In this document: positions 1 through 6,318 of the stretch, piece by piece
Position numbering within the stretch: the first letter of the stretch is position 1
Layout: every line of letters starts with the position of its first letter
Assembly (NCBI GenBank): GCA_031267485.1
Contig: JAIRYY010000097.1
Span: 1 to 10,397, forward strand
Source of the DNA: Tannerella sp.
GTDB lineage: Bacteria; Bacteroidota; Bacteroidia; Bacteroidales; Tannerellaceae
DNA: 10,397 nt
Direction of reading: 5' to 3'
Translations under genes and position numbers: made by a program
Notes under the pieces: generated by a model
Seen by the model: only the letters and a program-made list of their open reading frames with translations
What the model was told of the DNA's origin: nothing
Database searches by the model: none

Positions 1-3
1 TTT

Positions 4-38
4 AATTAAAAATTAAAAATTAAGAATTAAGAATTATA
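4..38. repeat. 7-bp AT-rich tandem repeat (AATTAAR)
   Basis: Four consecutive 7-bp units read AATTAAA, AATTAAA, AATTAAG, AATTAAG and are followed by a partial fifth (AATTATA). The repeat stands at the very edge of the window, so its full extent is unknown. It holds no coding signal and looks like an intergenic simple-sequence repeat. Confidence 0.8.
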
Positions 39-68
39 CGGAGCCCGGCATGGGTTTGTGCATTGCTA

Positions 69-163
69 TTCATCGCAGTTTCCCTCCTCCGTCATTGCGG
101 TCTCCCTCCCCGTCATTGCGGTCTCCCACCCTCGTCATTGCGGTCTCCCTCCCTCGTCATTGC
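69..163. repeat. 21-22 bp tandem repeat array leading into a palindrome
   Basis: Units beginning CGTCATTGCGGTCTCCC start at 90, 111 and 133 (spacings 21 and 22 bp). A fourth start at 155 shares only CGTCATTGCG before changing into the palindromic element. A degenerate unit (TTCATCGCAGTTTCCCTCC) precedes them at 69. Units are directly adjacent with no spacers, so this is a minisatellite and not a CRISPR. Open frames across it are repeat artefacts. Confidence 0.8.
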
Positions 164-226
164 GAGGAACGAAGCAATCCAGGCACAGGCGATGGACCTG
201 GATTGCTTCCTTCGTCGCTGATGACG
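155..226. repeat. Interspersed palindromic element (CATTGCGAGG...AAGCAATCC type)
   Basis: The left arm contains GAAGCAATCCAGG (171-183) and the right arm its exact reverse complement CCTGGATTGCTTC (197-209), with a 13-nt loop. The outer ends also pair, CGTCAT (155-160) with ATGACG (221-226), leaving an imperfect middle. Similar CATTGCGAGNNNNGAAGCAATCC palindromes occur as dispersed, non-coding repeats in many bacterial genomes (from memory). It could fold as RNA or be a target of a REP-type transposase; no such enzyme is in this window. Confidence 0.75.
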
Positions 227-289
227 GGAGAAATACAATGTACAAAAATATCCCGCGTGAAGTATAAGAATATGCAGAGGCGCACATAT

Positions 290-327
290 AAAAAAAGGGG
301 CGAGCGGCGAGGTTCGTCCCTTTTTTT
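290..327. terminator. Terminator-like hairpin with A and T flanks
   Basis: AAAAAAAGGGGCGAG (290-304) pairs with TTCGTCCCTTTTTTT (313-327). This gives a 15-bp stem, including two G-T pairs, around an 8-nt loop. The A-run and T-run make it a possible bidirectional intrinsic terminator. On the plus strand it would end whatever enters from upstream of the window and insulate the operon that starts near 470. Confidence 0.6.
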
Positions 328-352
328 GATTTCCCGCGCCGCAGGCGGCATG

Positions 353-366
353 CCGGGATTACCCGG
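353..366. repeat. Short hairpin
   Basis: CCGGG (353-357), a 4-nt loop ATTA and CCCGG (362-366) form a small perfect hairpin within the gene-free leader. There is no T-run directly after it, so it is not called a terminator. Apart from this, 328-450 shows nothing recognisable. Confidence 0.4.
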
Positions 367-456
367 ATACGCATCCTGTTCCGGCAGGACATTCCTTTAC
401 GCCTCAAAAAAAAAGAATTAACCCGTAATTTATCACTGAAATAAACGGAAAAAGCA

Positions 457-464
457 TATATTTG
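457..464 (+). promoter_or_regulatory. Bacteroidota -7 box (TATATTTG) for the 557-6090 operon
   Basis: TATATTTG matches the TAnnTTTG -7 consensus of the primary sigma factor in Bacteroidota. It would place the start of transcription near 470 and give a leader of about 86 nt before the first ATG at 557. No clear TTTG -33 box lies at the expected distance, so strength is uncertain. It is the only such box between the terminator-like hairpin and the first gene. Confidence 0.5.
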
Positions 465-556
465 CACCCGGTTTCATGACAGCTGTTTCCGGGGACAGAA
501 TACGCCGGGATGCTGTCGGTGAAATAACATTTAACAGTTAAAACGAAAAAAGAATT

Positions 557-793
557 ATGATCAAGTATGTAGCACCTGTATTGACGGCGTTGCACAACGC
601 CAGGGAAATTGACATCGAGTCGTGTCTGAAACTCTACGACTGTCTCATCGAAAACAGAATAGACGGCATTGCGGTCTTCGGTACCTCCGGCGAATTTCCG
701 CACATCCCGCTCGCGGAGAAAAAGAAACTGATAAAGGCCGCCTTTCCCCGAAGCGAAAAAACAGGAATTGAGAAACTTTATGAAAGACTTTGA
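557..793 (+). pseudogene. DapA/N-acetylneuraminate lyase-family aldolase, internally deleted remnant
   Basis: The 78-residue product matches only the two ends of the dihydrodipicolinate synthase/NAL family, whose members are usually about 290-310 residues. Residues 1-61 cover the first strands and helices of the (beta/alpha)8 barrel, including the substrate-carboxylate loop seen as GTSGEF (42-47). From about residue 62 the sequence (AAFPRSEKTGIEKLYERL) looks like the family's extreme C-terminal tail, which commonly reads like RPPF-P-LSEE-x-KxKLxxxL. The junction lies near 737-750 and keeps the frame. The catalytic Tyr and the Schiff-base Lys, which lie in the middle of the protein, are missing, so the product cannot be an aldolase. 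The start is ATG 557 after an AT-rich leader. The stop directly abuts the next gene, so the fragment may survive because it keeps translation coupled downstream. The original substrate (for example a 2-keto-3-deoxy sugar acid or N-acetylneuraminate) cannot be told. Confidence 0.75.
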
Positions 794-1771
794 ATGATGA
801 AAATAGTAATCCTCGACAGTAACCTGGGCGACATTGACCTCGAACGCGGCGTCGCCGAACGGTACGGTTTCACGATAGACCGGCCGATGCAGTGCAAAAC
901 GGAAGAAGACGTCATCGCCGCCGCCCGCGACGCCGACGGTATAGTCGTACAGTATGCACCCGTCACGCGGAAAGTACTCGAAGCCGCGCCGCGCCTCCGG
1001 GTAGTAAGCGAATATGGCGTCGGCGTAGACAGCATCGACCTTGCGGCATGTACCGAACGGGGCATCGCCGTGTGCAACGTCCCCGACTACTCCTATCAGG
1101 AAGTTTCCGACCATGCGATAGCCCTCACGCTCGCCCTGCACCGCGGGATTGTGACGCTCGACCGGCAGATTCGCAGCGGCGTCTACGGCCTGGCCGCCGT
1201 CAAACCCCTGAACCGCATCTCGGGCCGCGTCTTCGGCGTCGTCGGCCTCGGACGCATCGCCCGCGCAGCCGCCCTGAAAGCGCGCGGCGTCGGATACCGT
1301 GTCATCGGTACGGACATCGCAGTTGAACCCGGCTCCGTCACCGACGACGGAATACCGGCGGTCACGTTCGACGAACTGCTCGCGCAAAGCGACGTCGTAT
1401 CCGTGCACGTGCCCCTCATGCCGCCGACAAGGCATCTGATCAGCGCCGCCGTCCTGGCAAAAATGAAACCCTCGGCCATCCTCGTCAACACCGCCCGCGG
1501 AGGCGTCGTCGACACCGAAGCCCTTGTCGAAGCGCTCCGCCACGGGACGATACGCGGCGCCGGCCTGGATGTCTTCGAGACCGAACCGCTGCCTGCCGAT
1601 CATCCCCTGACGACGCTCGACAACGTCATCCTCACGCCGCATGCCGGCTACTATTCCGAGGAATCGCTCCATGAACTGAAAACCCGCCCGGTGGAGAACG
1701 CGGCGGACGTCCTGGCGGGGAAATGTCCGCGGAACATCCTGAATCCTTCGGTCTTAAAACAGAATGTTTAA
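794..1771 (+). CDS. D-2-hydroxyacid dehydrogenase (CtBP-like / PGDH-like)
   Basis: A 325-residue NAD-dependent D-isomer-specific 2-hydroxyacid dehydrogenase, full length for the family, predicted cytosolic. It would interconvert a 2-hydroxyacid and a 2-keto acid. The split catalytic domain occupies about residues 1-100 and 290-325. The Rossmann domain holds VVGLGRIA (149-156), with an acidic residue (D174) after the second strand, which favours NAD over NADP. Catalytic residues are visible: R235 in NTARGG, E264 in DVFETEP and H283 in TPHAGYYSEES. The YSEES wording after the histidine and the RNILNP-type end resemble the CtBP-like subgroup more than SerA, and there is no ACT domain. Start codons ATG 794 and ATG 797 are both possible. 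The gene begins right after the stop of the aldolase remnant (0 bp), implying coupled translation. Neighbouring dehydrogenase and hydrolase genes suggest a catabolic rather than a serine-biosynthetic role. The exact substrate is unknown. Confidence 0.88.
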   Translation: MMKIVILDSNLGDIDLERGVAERYGFTIDRPMQCKTEEDVIAAARDADGIVVQYAPVTRKVLEAAPRLRVVSEYGVGVDSIDLAACTERGIAVCNVPDYSYQEVSDHAIALTLALHRGIVTLDRQIRSGVYGLAAVKPLNRISGRVFGVVGLGRIARAAALKARGVGYRVIGTDIAVEPGSVTDDGIPAVTFDELLAQSDVVSVHVPLMPPTRHLISAAVLAKMKPSAILVNTARGGVVDTEALVEALRHGTIRGAGLDVFETEPLPADHPLTTLDNVILTPHAGYYSEESLHELKTRPVENAADVLAGKCPRNILNPSVLKQNV

Positions 1772-1790
1772 CAATTAAATATTGACTCGT

Positions 1791-2594
1791 ATGAAAGGTT
1801 TACACGGAAAAACCGCTATCGTAACAGGCGGTTCAAGAGGAATAGGAAAGGCGGTCGTGGCGCGTCTGCTCGAAGAAGGGGTGAACGTGCTTTTCTGCGG
1901 CCGCAATGAACGGACAGGCCAGGAGGCGCTTGCCGGTTTCAGGGAGAAATACGGCGCCGGCAGGGTCTTTTTCATCTCCCGCGACATGGAAGACCGCGAT
2001 ACGCCGGAAGCGCTCGTGTCGAAAACGATAGAAGTGTTCGGCGAACCGGATTTCCTTGTCAACAACGCTTTCCCTTTCACGGCGAAAGCGCTCGACGCTA
2101 CCTACGACGACTGGATGCATGCCTTCATGGCCGGCCCGGCGGCGTATGCCCGCATGATTGCCGAGTTCGTCAAGCAGCGCCGCCGCAGCGAAGGAGCGAT
2201 CGTTTGCATCTCAAGCATCTCCGGACACATCGCCCAGCCCATGCGCTGGACGTATAACGCGGCAAAGGGCGCTGTGAAACAGCTGATCCGGTGTGCGGCA
2301 ATGGATCTGGCGCCGCATATCCGCGTCAACTGCGTAAGCCCCGCCTGGGTATGGACCGACGAAGTGGCAAAGGCCACGCCCGACGGGATGCGCGCAAGCG
2401 TGCCGCAGGCCTGGAACGAGTATCATCTCCTGCAACAGCTGCAGGAACCGCATCAGATCGCAGCAACAATCGCTTTCCTGCTCAGCGACGACGCCTCCGT
2501 CATCACCGGTCACGACCTTTATGCCGATTCGGGCTACCTCGCCATGGGGCCCGAAGGCCTGGGCAAAACCGCCAGTTTCGCAGGCAGCGAATGA
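1791..2594 (+). CDS. Short-chain dehydrogenase/reductase (SDR)
   Basis: A 267-residue classical SDR oxidoreductase. The nucleotide-binding motif TGGSRGIG is at 12-19, and GRN (37-39) puts an arginine after the second strand, which suggests NADP(H). NNA is at 91-93 and the catalytic set is Ser (141/142), Tyr155 and Lys159 (YNAAK). The C-terminal GHDLYADSGY (240-249) corresponds to the usual G-x-x-x-x-VDGG region. ATG 1791 is preferred over an in-frame TTG at 1782, because it follows an AT-rich spacer and places the first beta strand (TAIVTGG) at the usual position. It starts 19 bp after the dehydrogenase stop. Wording such as NNAFPF and the tryptophan-rich stretch after RVNCVSP recall 2,4-dienoyl-CoA reductase-like SDRs, but this is not enough to name a substrate. 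In context it probably acts on a hydroxy or keto group in the same small-molecule pathway as its neighbours. Confidence 0.88.
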   Translation: MKGLHGKTAIVTGGSRGIGKAVVARLLEEGVNVLFCGRNERTGQEALAGFREKYGAGRVFFISRDMEDRDTPEALVSKTIEVFGEPDFLVNNAFPFTAKALDATYDDWMHAFMAGPAAYARMIAEFVKQRRRSEGAIVCISSISGHIAQPMRWTYNAAKGAVKQLIRCAAMDLAPHIRVNCVSPAWVWTDEVAKATPDGMRASVPQAWNEYHLLQQLQEPHQIAATIAFLLSDDASVITGHDLYADSGYLAMGPEGLGKTASFAGSE

Positions 2595-2622
2595 AATTTT
2601 ATTTAATTGACAATAGATAATT

Positions 2623-3264
2623 ATGAGCAGGATAATTGATTTGACGGCTCCGATGTTCAACGGAGCGCCGACGATGCCGATGGATCCCAAATTTGCGATT
2701 ACATGGCACTGTACGCTGGAAACTTTGGGTTACAACCTTTCGCGCCTCACTACCTCGACGCATCAGGGGACGCATATTGACGCTCCCCGCCATTTCTTCA
2801 ACAACGGCGAGTGTATCGACGAAATCGCGCTGGAACGCTGCGTGGTGAAAGCCGTGAAAGTCGACCTGACCGCCAAACAGCCGGGCGAGGCGATTGAACC
2901 GGCCGATATGCAGCCCTGCATCCGGTTCATTGAGCAGGGATGCTGCATTTTGCTGCATACGGGATGGGGAAAGCATTTTCCCGAACAGTCTTTCTTTTCG
3001 GGATTCCCGTATGTCTCGAAAGCGCTTGCCGACTGGTTTGTCGAGAAGAAAATCGGGCTGGTGGGAATGGACATGCCCACGCCCAACGGCGACAACTGGA
3101 TCTATGTCCACGTAAAAATGCTGGGCGCGGGCGTCCTGATTGTCGAAGGGCTGGCAAACATGGAACAGCTGCCCGACAATGAGGTGTTCACTTTCTTCTC
3201 CCTTCCCCTCAAGCTGCAGGGGCGCGACGGCTCTCCCGTGAGGGCGATTGCGATAGTGGAGTGA
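2623..3264 (+). CDS. Cyclase family protein (kynurenine formamidase-like hydrolase)
   Basis: A 213-residue protein of the metal-dependent cyclase/arylformamidase family (PF04199 type), normal length. The signature HQGTHIDAPRHF (47-58) carries the metal-binding His and Asp residues, and the N-terminal IIDLTAPMFNGAPTMP matches the usual start of the family. A GMDMPTP segment (148-154) and a late VEGLANMEQL stretch (174-183) are also typical. Characterised members hydrolyse N-formyl-kynurenine to kynurenine and formate, or act on cyclic amides and isatin. Tryptophan-pathway genes are absent here, so kynurenine formamidase is not claimed. It has no signal peptide and lies 28 bp after the SDR and 25 bp before fhs. 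That adjacency makes a formate-releasing reaction attractive but unproven. Start ATG 2623 follows an AT-rich spacer. Confidence 0.85.
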   Translation: MSRIIDLTAPMFNGAPTMPMDPKFAITWHCTLETLGYNLSRLTTSTHQGTHIDAPRHFFNNGECIDEIALERCVVKAVKVDLTAKQPGEAIEPADMQPCIRFIEQGCCILLHTGWGKHFPEQSFFSGFPYVSKALADWFVEKKIGLVGMDMPTPNGDNWIYVHVKMLGAGVLIVEGLANMEQLPDNEVFTFFSLPLKLQGRDGSPVRAIAIVE

Positions 3265-3289
3265 TTTGGAATTTTATAAAAAAACAGCG

Positions 3290-4963
3290 ATGATGACGGA
3301 TTTGGAAATAGCAAAGGCAATAAAAATGCGGCCGGTGACGGAAGTGGCCGCCGGACTGGGGATTGAGGCTGACGACCTGGAACTGTATGGGAAGTACAAG
3401 GCGAAAGTGCCGCTGTCGTACAAGTCGCGGAAGCCGAAGTACGGCAATCCGAAGCTGGCGCTTGTGTCCGCCATTTCGCCGACGCCGGCAGGCGAAGGAA
3501 AAACGACGGTGTCGATCGGTTTGTCGCAGGCGTTGAACAGAATCAACCGGCAGGCGACGGTCGTACTGCGCGAACCGTCGCTGGGCCCCGTTTTCGGCAT
3601 TAAGGGAGGGGCTACGGGCGGCGGCTATTCGCAGGTGCTCCCCATGGAAGATATCAACCTGCATTTCACGGGCGATTTCGCCGCCGTCGAAAAGGCGCAC
3701 AATCTGCTGGCCGCCCTGATCGACAACAATCTTCAGAGCAGGAACCGTTCGCTGAACCTGGACCCGCGCACCATATCGTGGAAACGGGTAATGGACCTGA
3801 ACGACCGTTCGCTGCGGAAAATCGTGGCCGGCCTGGGAGGAACGGCGTCCGGCGTCCCGCGGGAAACGGGATTCGACATAACGGCGGCATCGGAAGTGAT
3901 GGCAATCCTCTGCCTCTCGGATGACATACGGGATTTGAAAAAACGCCTGGGGAACATTTTTATCGGATATACGTTCGACAGGAAGCCGGTTTACGCCCGC
4001 GATCTCAGCGCGCACGGGGCGATGGCCGTCCTGTTGAAAGATGCCGTCAAACCGAATCTTGTGCAGACGGCCGAAGGCACTCCCGCGTTCGTACACGGAG
4101 GGCCGTTTGCCAATATTGCCCAGGGGACAAATACGATTATTGCCACCGAAACATCCCTCGCCCTGAGCGAATATACGGTCACCGAGGCCGGATTCGGATT
4201 CGACCTGGGCGCGGAGAAGTTTCTGGACATCAAATGTCGCATAGCCGGCCTTGAGCCGAATGTAGTCGTGCTTGTGGCAACCGTTCGCGCCCTGAAATAT
4301 CACGGCGGGGTGTCGCTCGGAGATCTGAAAAAGCCGGATCTGAACGCGCTCGGAAAAGGAATCGTGAATCTCCAGAAACATGTGGAAAACATCCGGCTGT
4401 TCAATCTTGCGCCGGTTGTGGCCATCAACAGATTTGCGACCGATTCGCCCGAAGAACTTGATTTCATCCGGGATTACTGCCTGAGCGCCGGCGTCCCGGC
4501 CTCCATCGTGGATGTCTGGGGGCAGGGCGGGGCAGGCGCCGTCGAACTTGCGGAAATTGTCGTCGAAAAAGCCGCATCCCGCTCTTCCGGCTTCAAACCC
4601 CTGTATGAACTCGACGACAGCGTCGAAAACAAGATTAAGACAATCGCGCGCAAGATTTACGGGGCGGAGGCGGTCGATTATACGGCAAAGGCGAAAGCCA
4701 ATCTTCGCAGAATATACGATCTGGGGCTGGAAAATTTGGCCGTCTGCATGGCCAAAACGCAAAAATCGCTGTCCGACAACCCTGAATTGCTGGGACGTCC
4801 CAAAGATTTCATCATCACCGTCCGGGAGATAGAAATAGCTGCCGGAGCAGGCTTCCTCATACCGATCACCGGCGACATCATGCGCATGCCCGGCCTGCCC
4901 GAAGAACCGGCGTCCGAACATATCGACATGGACGACGACGGCAATATCACGGGACTGTTTTGA
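3290..4963 (+). CDS. fhs: Formate-tetrahydrofolate ligase (10-formyl-THF synthetase)
   Basis: A 557-residue cytosolic enzyme, the usual length, that makes 10-formyltetrahydrofolate from formate, ATP and tetrahydrofolate. The ATP-binding loop PTPAGEGKTT is at 64-73, followed by REPSLGPVFGIKGGATGGG (94-112), a hallmark segment of the family. The N-terminus (residues 1-25, DLEIAKA..MRPVTEVAAGLGI) matches the standard beginning. The start is set at ATG 3290 (ATG 3293 also possible); an upstream in-frame TTG at 3266 would add eight residues (MEFYKKTA when read as a start) that the family does not have. The gene sits 25 bp after the cyclase-family hydrolase and seems co-transcribed with it. The C-terminal end (GMPEEP-like text, here MRMPGLPEEPASEHIDMD, then a short tail ending GLF) is complete. 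No folD or fchA lies nearby, so the rest of one-carbon metabolism must be encoded elsewhere. Confidence 0.97.
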   Translation: MMTDLEIAKAIKMRPVTEVAAGLGIEADDLELYGKYKAKVPLSYKSRKPKYGNPKLALVSAISPTPAGEGKTTVSIGLSQALNRINRQATVVLREPSLGPVFGIKGGATGGGYSQVLPMEDINLHFTGDFAAVEKAHNLLAALIDNNLQSRNRSLNLDPRTISWKRVMDLNDRSLRKIVAGLGGTASGVPRETGFDITAASEVMAILCLSDDIRDLKKRLGNIFIGYTFDRKPVYARDLSAHGAMAVLLKDAVKPNLVQTAEGTPAFVHGGPFANIAQGTNTIIATETSLALSEYTVTEAGFGFDLGAEKFLDIKCRIAGLEPNVVVLVATVRALKYHGGVSLGDLKKPDLNALGKGIVNLQKHVENIRLFNLAPVVAINRFATDSPEELDFIRDYCLSAGVPASIVDVWGQGGAGAVELAEIVVEKAASRSSGFKPLYELDDSVENKIKTIARKIYGAEAVDYTAKAKANLRRIYDLGLENLAVCMAKTQKSLSDNPELLGRPKDFIITVREIEIAAGAGFLIPITGDIMRMPGLPEEPASEHIDMDDDGNITGLF

Positions 4964-5007
4964 CGGAATTGACCGGTAATTTGTTCACAATTTTAAATTC
5001 AGTTATT

Positions 5008-6090
5008 ATGCTAAACACCGTTTATTATGGGAACACCCTTCAAGACTGGGGTATTTCGCTTCTTGTCATTGCCGGCGCTCTTCTGGCAAACAAACTTATC
5101 GTCATTCTCAACCGGAACATCATCCGGAAAATCACCTCAAAAAGCGCAACCCGGCTGGACGACATCTTTTTTACATCCGTCGAAAAGCCTGTATTGATGG
5201 GCGTCATCCTGCTGGCAATCTGGATTGCGGCGGGGCGACTGAATCTGGGCGACAGGATTCATGAAATGATCGGGAAATCGTACGACGTGCTGGTCGTGTT
5301 GAACATAACCTGGTTTTTCGCGCGTTTCATCTCGTCCATGATAGAAAAAAGCATTGTCGACGGGAATGAAAAAGCCGGAGGCGGCCGGTTCAGTATCGAT
5401 TCAAAACTTCTTCCGCTGGTGAAACGGGGTGTTCTGATTATCGTCTGGTGCGTCGGCGCCGTCTCGGCATTTCACAACATCGGAATCACGATTACGACGC
5501 TGATGGGCACGCTGGGTATCGGAGGAATAGCCTTTGCCCTGGCCGCTCAGGATACGATCAAAAATATCCTCGGAGGGATAACGATTTTTACCGACCACAC
5601 GTTCCGCATCGGCGACGTGATACAGTTCGATTCCACCGAAGGCTCCGTCGTCGACATCGGATTGAGAAGCACGCGGATTTGCACGTACGACAAACGGCTG
5701 GTGACCATCCCCAATTACAAGCTGACGGACGCGCTGATTACAAACATTTCATCCGAACCGGGACGCCGCGTGGTGATGGACATCGGCCTGACGTATGACA
5801 CCACGCCGGAAAAGATGCGGGAGGCGATTGATATCTTGAAAGATATGCCCCGCAGAGTCTCCGGCGTGAAAAATCACGATATCGCCGCCGGTTTCTTTGA
5901 ATTTGGAGATTCGGCGCTGATAATCCGCTTTATTTATTTTATCCGCAAATCGGGCGACAACCTGGATGTGAGGTCGAAAGTAAATTTTGAAATCCTCAGC
6001 TCATTCGCACGGGCGGGACTTGACTTTGCTTTCCCGTCCAAAACCATCTATTTCGGAAACAGCGCGGAAACGGAGAAGCCGGAAGATTAA
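5008..6090 (+). CDS. MscS-family mechanosensitive ion channel
   Basis: A 360-residue inner-membrane channel of the small-conductance mechanosensitive type, which opens under membrane tension to release solutes during osmotic downshock. Predicted membrane segments are near residues 16-34, 62-78, 93-110 and 140-160, followed by the pore helix 163-194 with GTLGIGGIAFALAAQDT (167-183) and NILGGITIF. The beta domain follows directly (RIGDVIQFDSTEG, 200-212, then IGLRSTRICTYDKRLVTIPN, 217-236). The cytosolic C-terminal domain ends with the family's F-P-x-x-T-x-Y element (FPSKTIYF, 342-349). It has more membrane helices than E. coli MscS (three). ATG 5008 is chosen after an AT-rich spacer; an in-frame TTG at 4960 overlaps the fhs end and would add 16 residues. 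Some Bacteroidota members carry Arg where this one has C225. The gap to fhs is 44 bp, so it is probably the last gene of the operon, though its role looks unrelated to the metabolic genes. Confidence 0.93.
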   Translation: MLNTVYYGNTLQDWGISLLVIAGALLANKLIVILNRNIIRKITSKSATRLDDIFFTSVEKPVLMGVILLAIWIAAGRLNLGDRIHEMIGKSYDVLVVLNITWFFARFISSMIEKSIVDGNEKAGGGRFSIDSKLLPLVKRGVLIIVWCVGAVSAFHNIGITITTLMGTLGIGGIAFALAAQDTIKNILGGITIFTDHTFRIGDVIQFDSTEGSVVDIGLRSTRICTYDKRLVTIPNYKLTDALITNISSEPGRRVVMDIGLTYDTTPEKMREAIDILKDMPRRVSGVKNHDIAAGFFEFGDSALIIRFIYFIRKSGDNLDVRSKVNFEILSSFARAGLDFAFPSKTIYFGNSAETEKPED

Positions 6091-6096
6091 TCGAAT

Positions 6097-6145
6097 CCGG
6101 GTATAAATTTCTGTTTTGGAAAATTTCCGGGAGTTTTCGTTTTTA
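6097..6145 (+). terminator. Possible intrinsic terminator after the channel gene
   Basis: Just after the stop at 6090, CCGG (6097-6100) can pair with CCGG (6127-6130), and AAATTTC (6105-6111) with GAAAATTT (6119-6126), around a small loop. A T-rich tail (TTTTCGTTTTT) follows. The stem is imperfect and has a 4-nt bulge, so the call is tentative. Confidence 0.4.
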
Positions 6146-6160
6146 TAATAATCTGTAAAA

Positions 6161-6200
6161 TAATATTCTGCACAAAATAACGGGAAATATTATGCTGTGC
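6161..6200. promoter_or_regulatory. Interleaved repeats upstream of nrdDG (candidate operator)
   Basis: AATATTCTGC (6162-6171) and AATATTATGC (6186-6195) form a direct repeat, AATATTnTGC, 24 bp apart. The same bases also form inverted repeats: GCACAAAATAA (6170-6180) with TTATGCTGTGC (6190-6200), 9 of 11 pairs, and TAATATT (6161-6167) with AATATTA (6186-6192). The block ends about 50 bp upstream of the nrdDG -7 box, a plausible position for an activator or repressor site. The regulator is not known; it does not clearly match an NrdR box or an FNR/CRP half-site pair. Confidence 0.4.
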
Positions 6201-6248
6201 GGTTGAAAAATAATTTTCATTTTCGGAGATTATTTTAGGATGATTGTT

Positions 6249-6256
6249 TATCTTTG
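6249..6256 (+). promoter_or_regulatory. Bacteroidota -7 box (TATCTTTG) for nrdDG
   Basis: TATCTTTG is a perfect TAnnTTTG -7 element. Transcription would begin near 6263, giving a leader of about 56 nt before ATG 6319. The -33 region is only weakly matched (T-rich, near 6219-6225). This box separates nrdDG from the preceding operon as its own transcription unit. Confidence 0.65.
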
Positions 6257-6318
6257 TTGCCGCCGGGAATATTTGTGTGTATTGTTTCTCCGATGGTCAT
6301 TTTAAAAATAATAAGGAT

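Noticed and set aside
90..163. Possible CRISPR array
   Set aside because: The 21-22 bp units are directly adjacent with no unique spacers, and no cas gene is present.
50..467. Several open frames of 64-123 residues in the leader region
   Set aside because: They run through the tandem repeat, the palindrome and the terminator-like hairpin. Repetitive residues such as repeated SLRSP reflect the DNA repeat, not a protein.
404..1672. 422-residue open frame on the minus strand
   Set aside because: It lies antisense to the dehydrogenase, which has full catalytic motifs. The long open frame follows from the GC-rich codon use of the real gene, and no domain is recognisable.
3266..3289. TTG start for fhs, and similar TTG starts at 1782, 4960 and 6244
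   Set aside because: In each case an ATG in a normal AT-rich or AAGGAT context lies slightly downstream and fits the family N-terminus better. The 6244 start also sits on the promoter box.
3209..4921. 570-residue open frame on the minus strand
   Set aside because: It is the mirror frame of fhs, whose family motifs and length are unambiguous. The reverse translation shows no family features.
6091..6318. NrdR boxes or an FNR site before nrdDG
   Set aside because: I looked for paired 16-bp NrdR-like palindromes and for TTGAT-N4-ATCAA and found no convincing match by eye.
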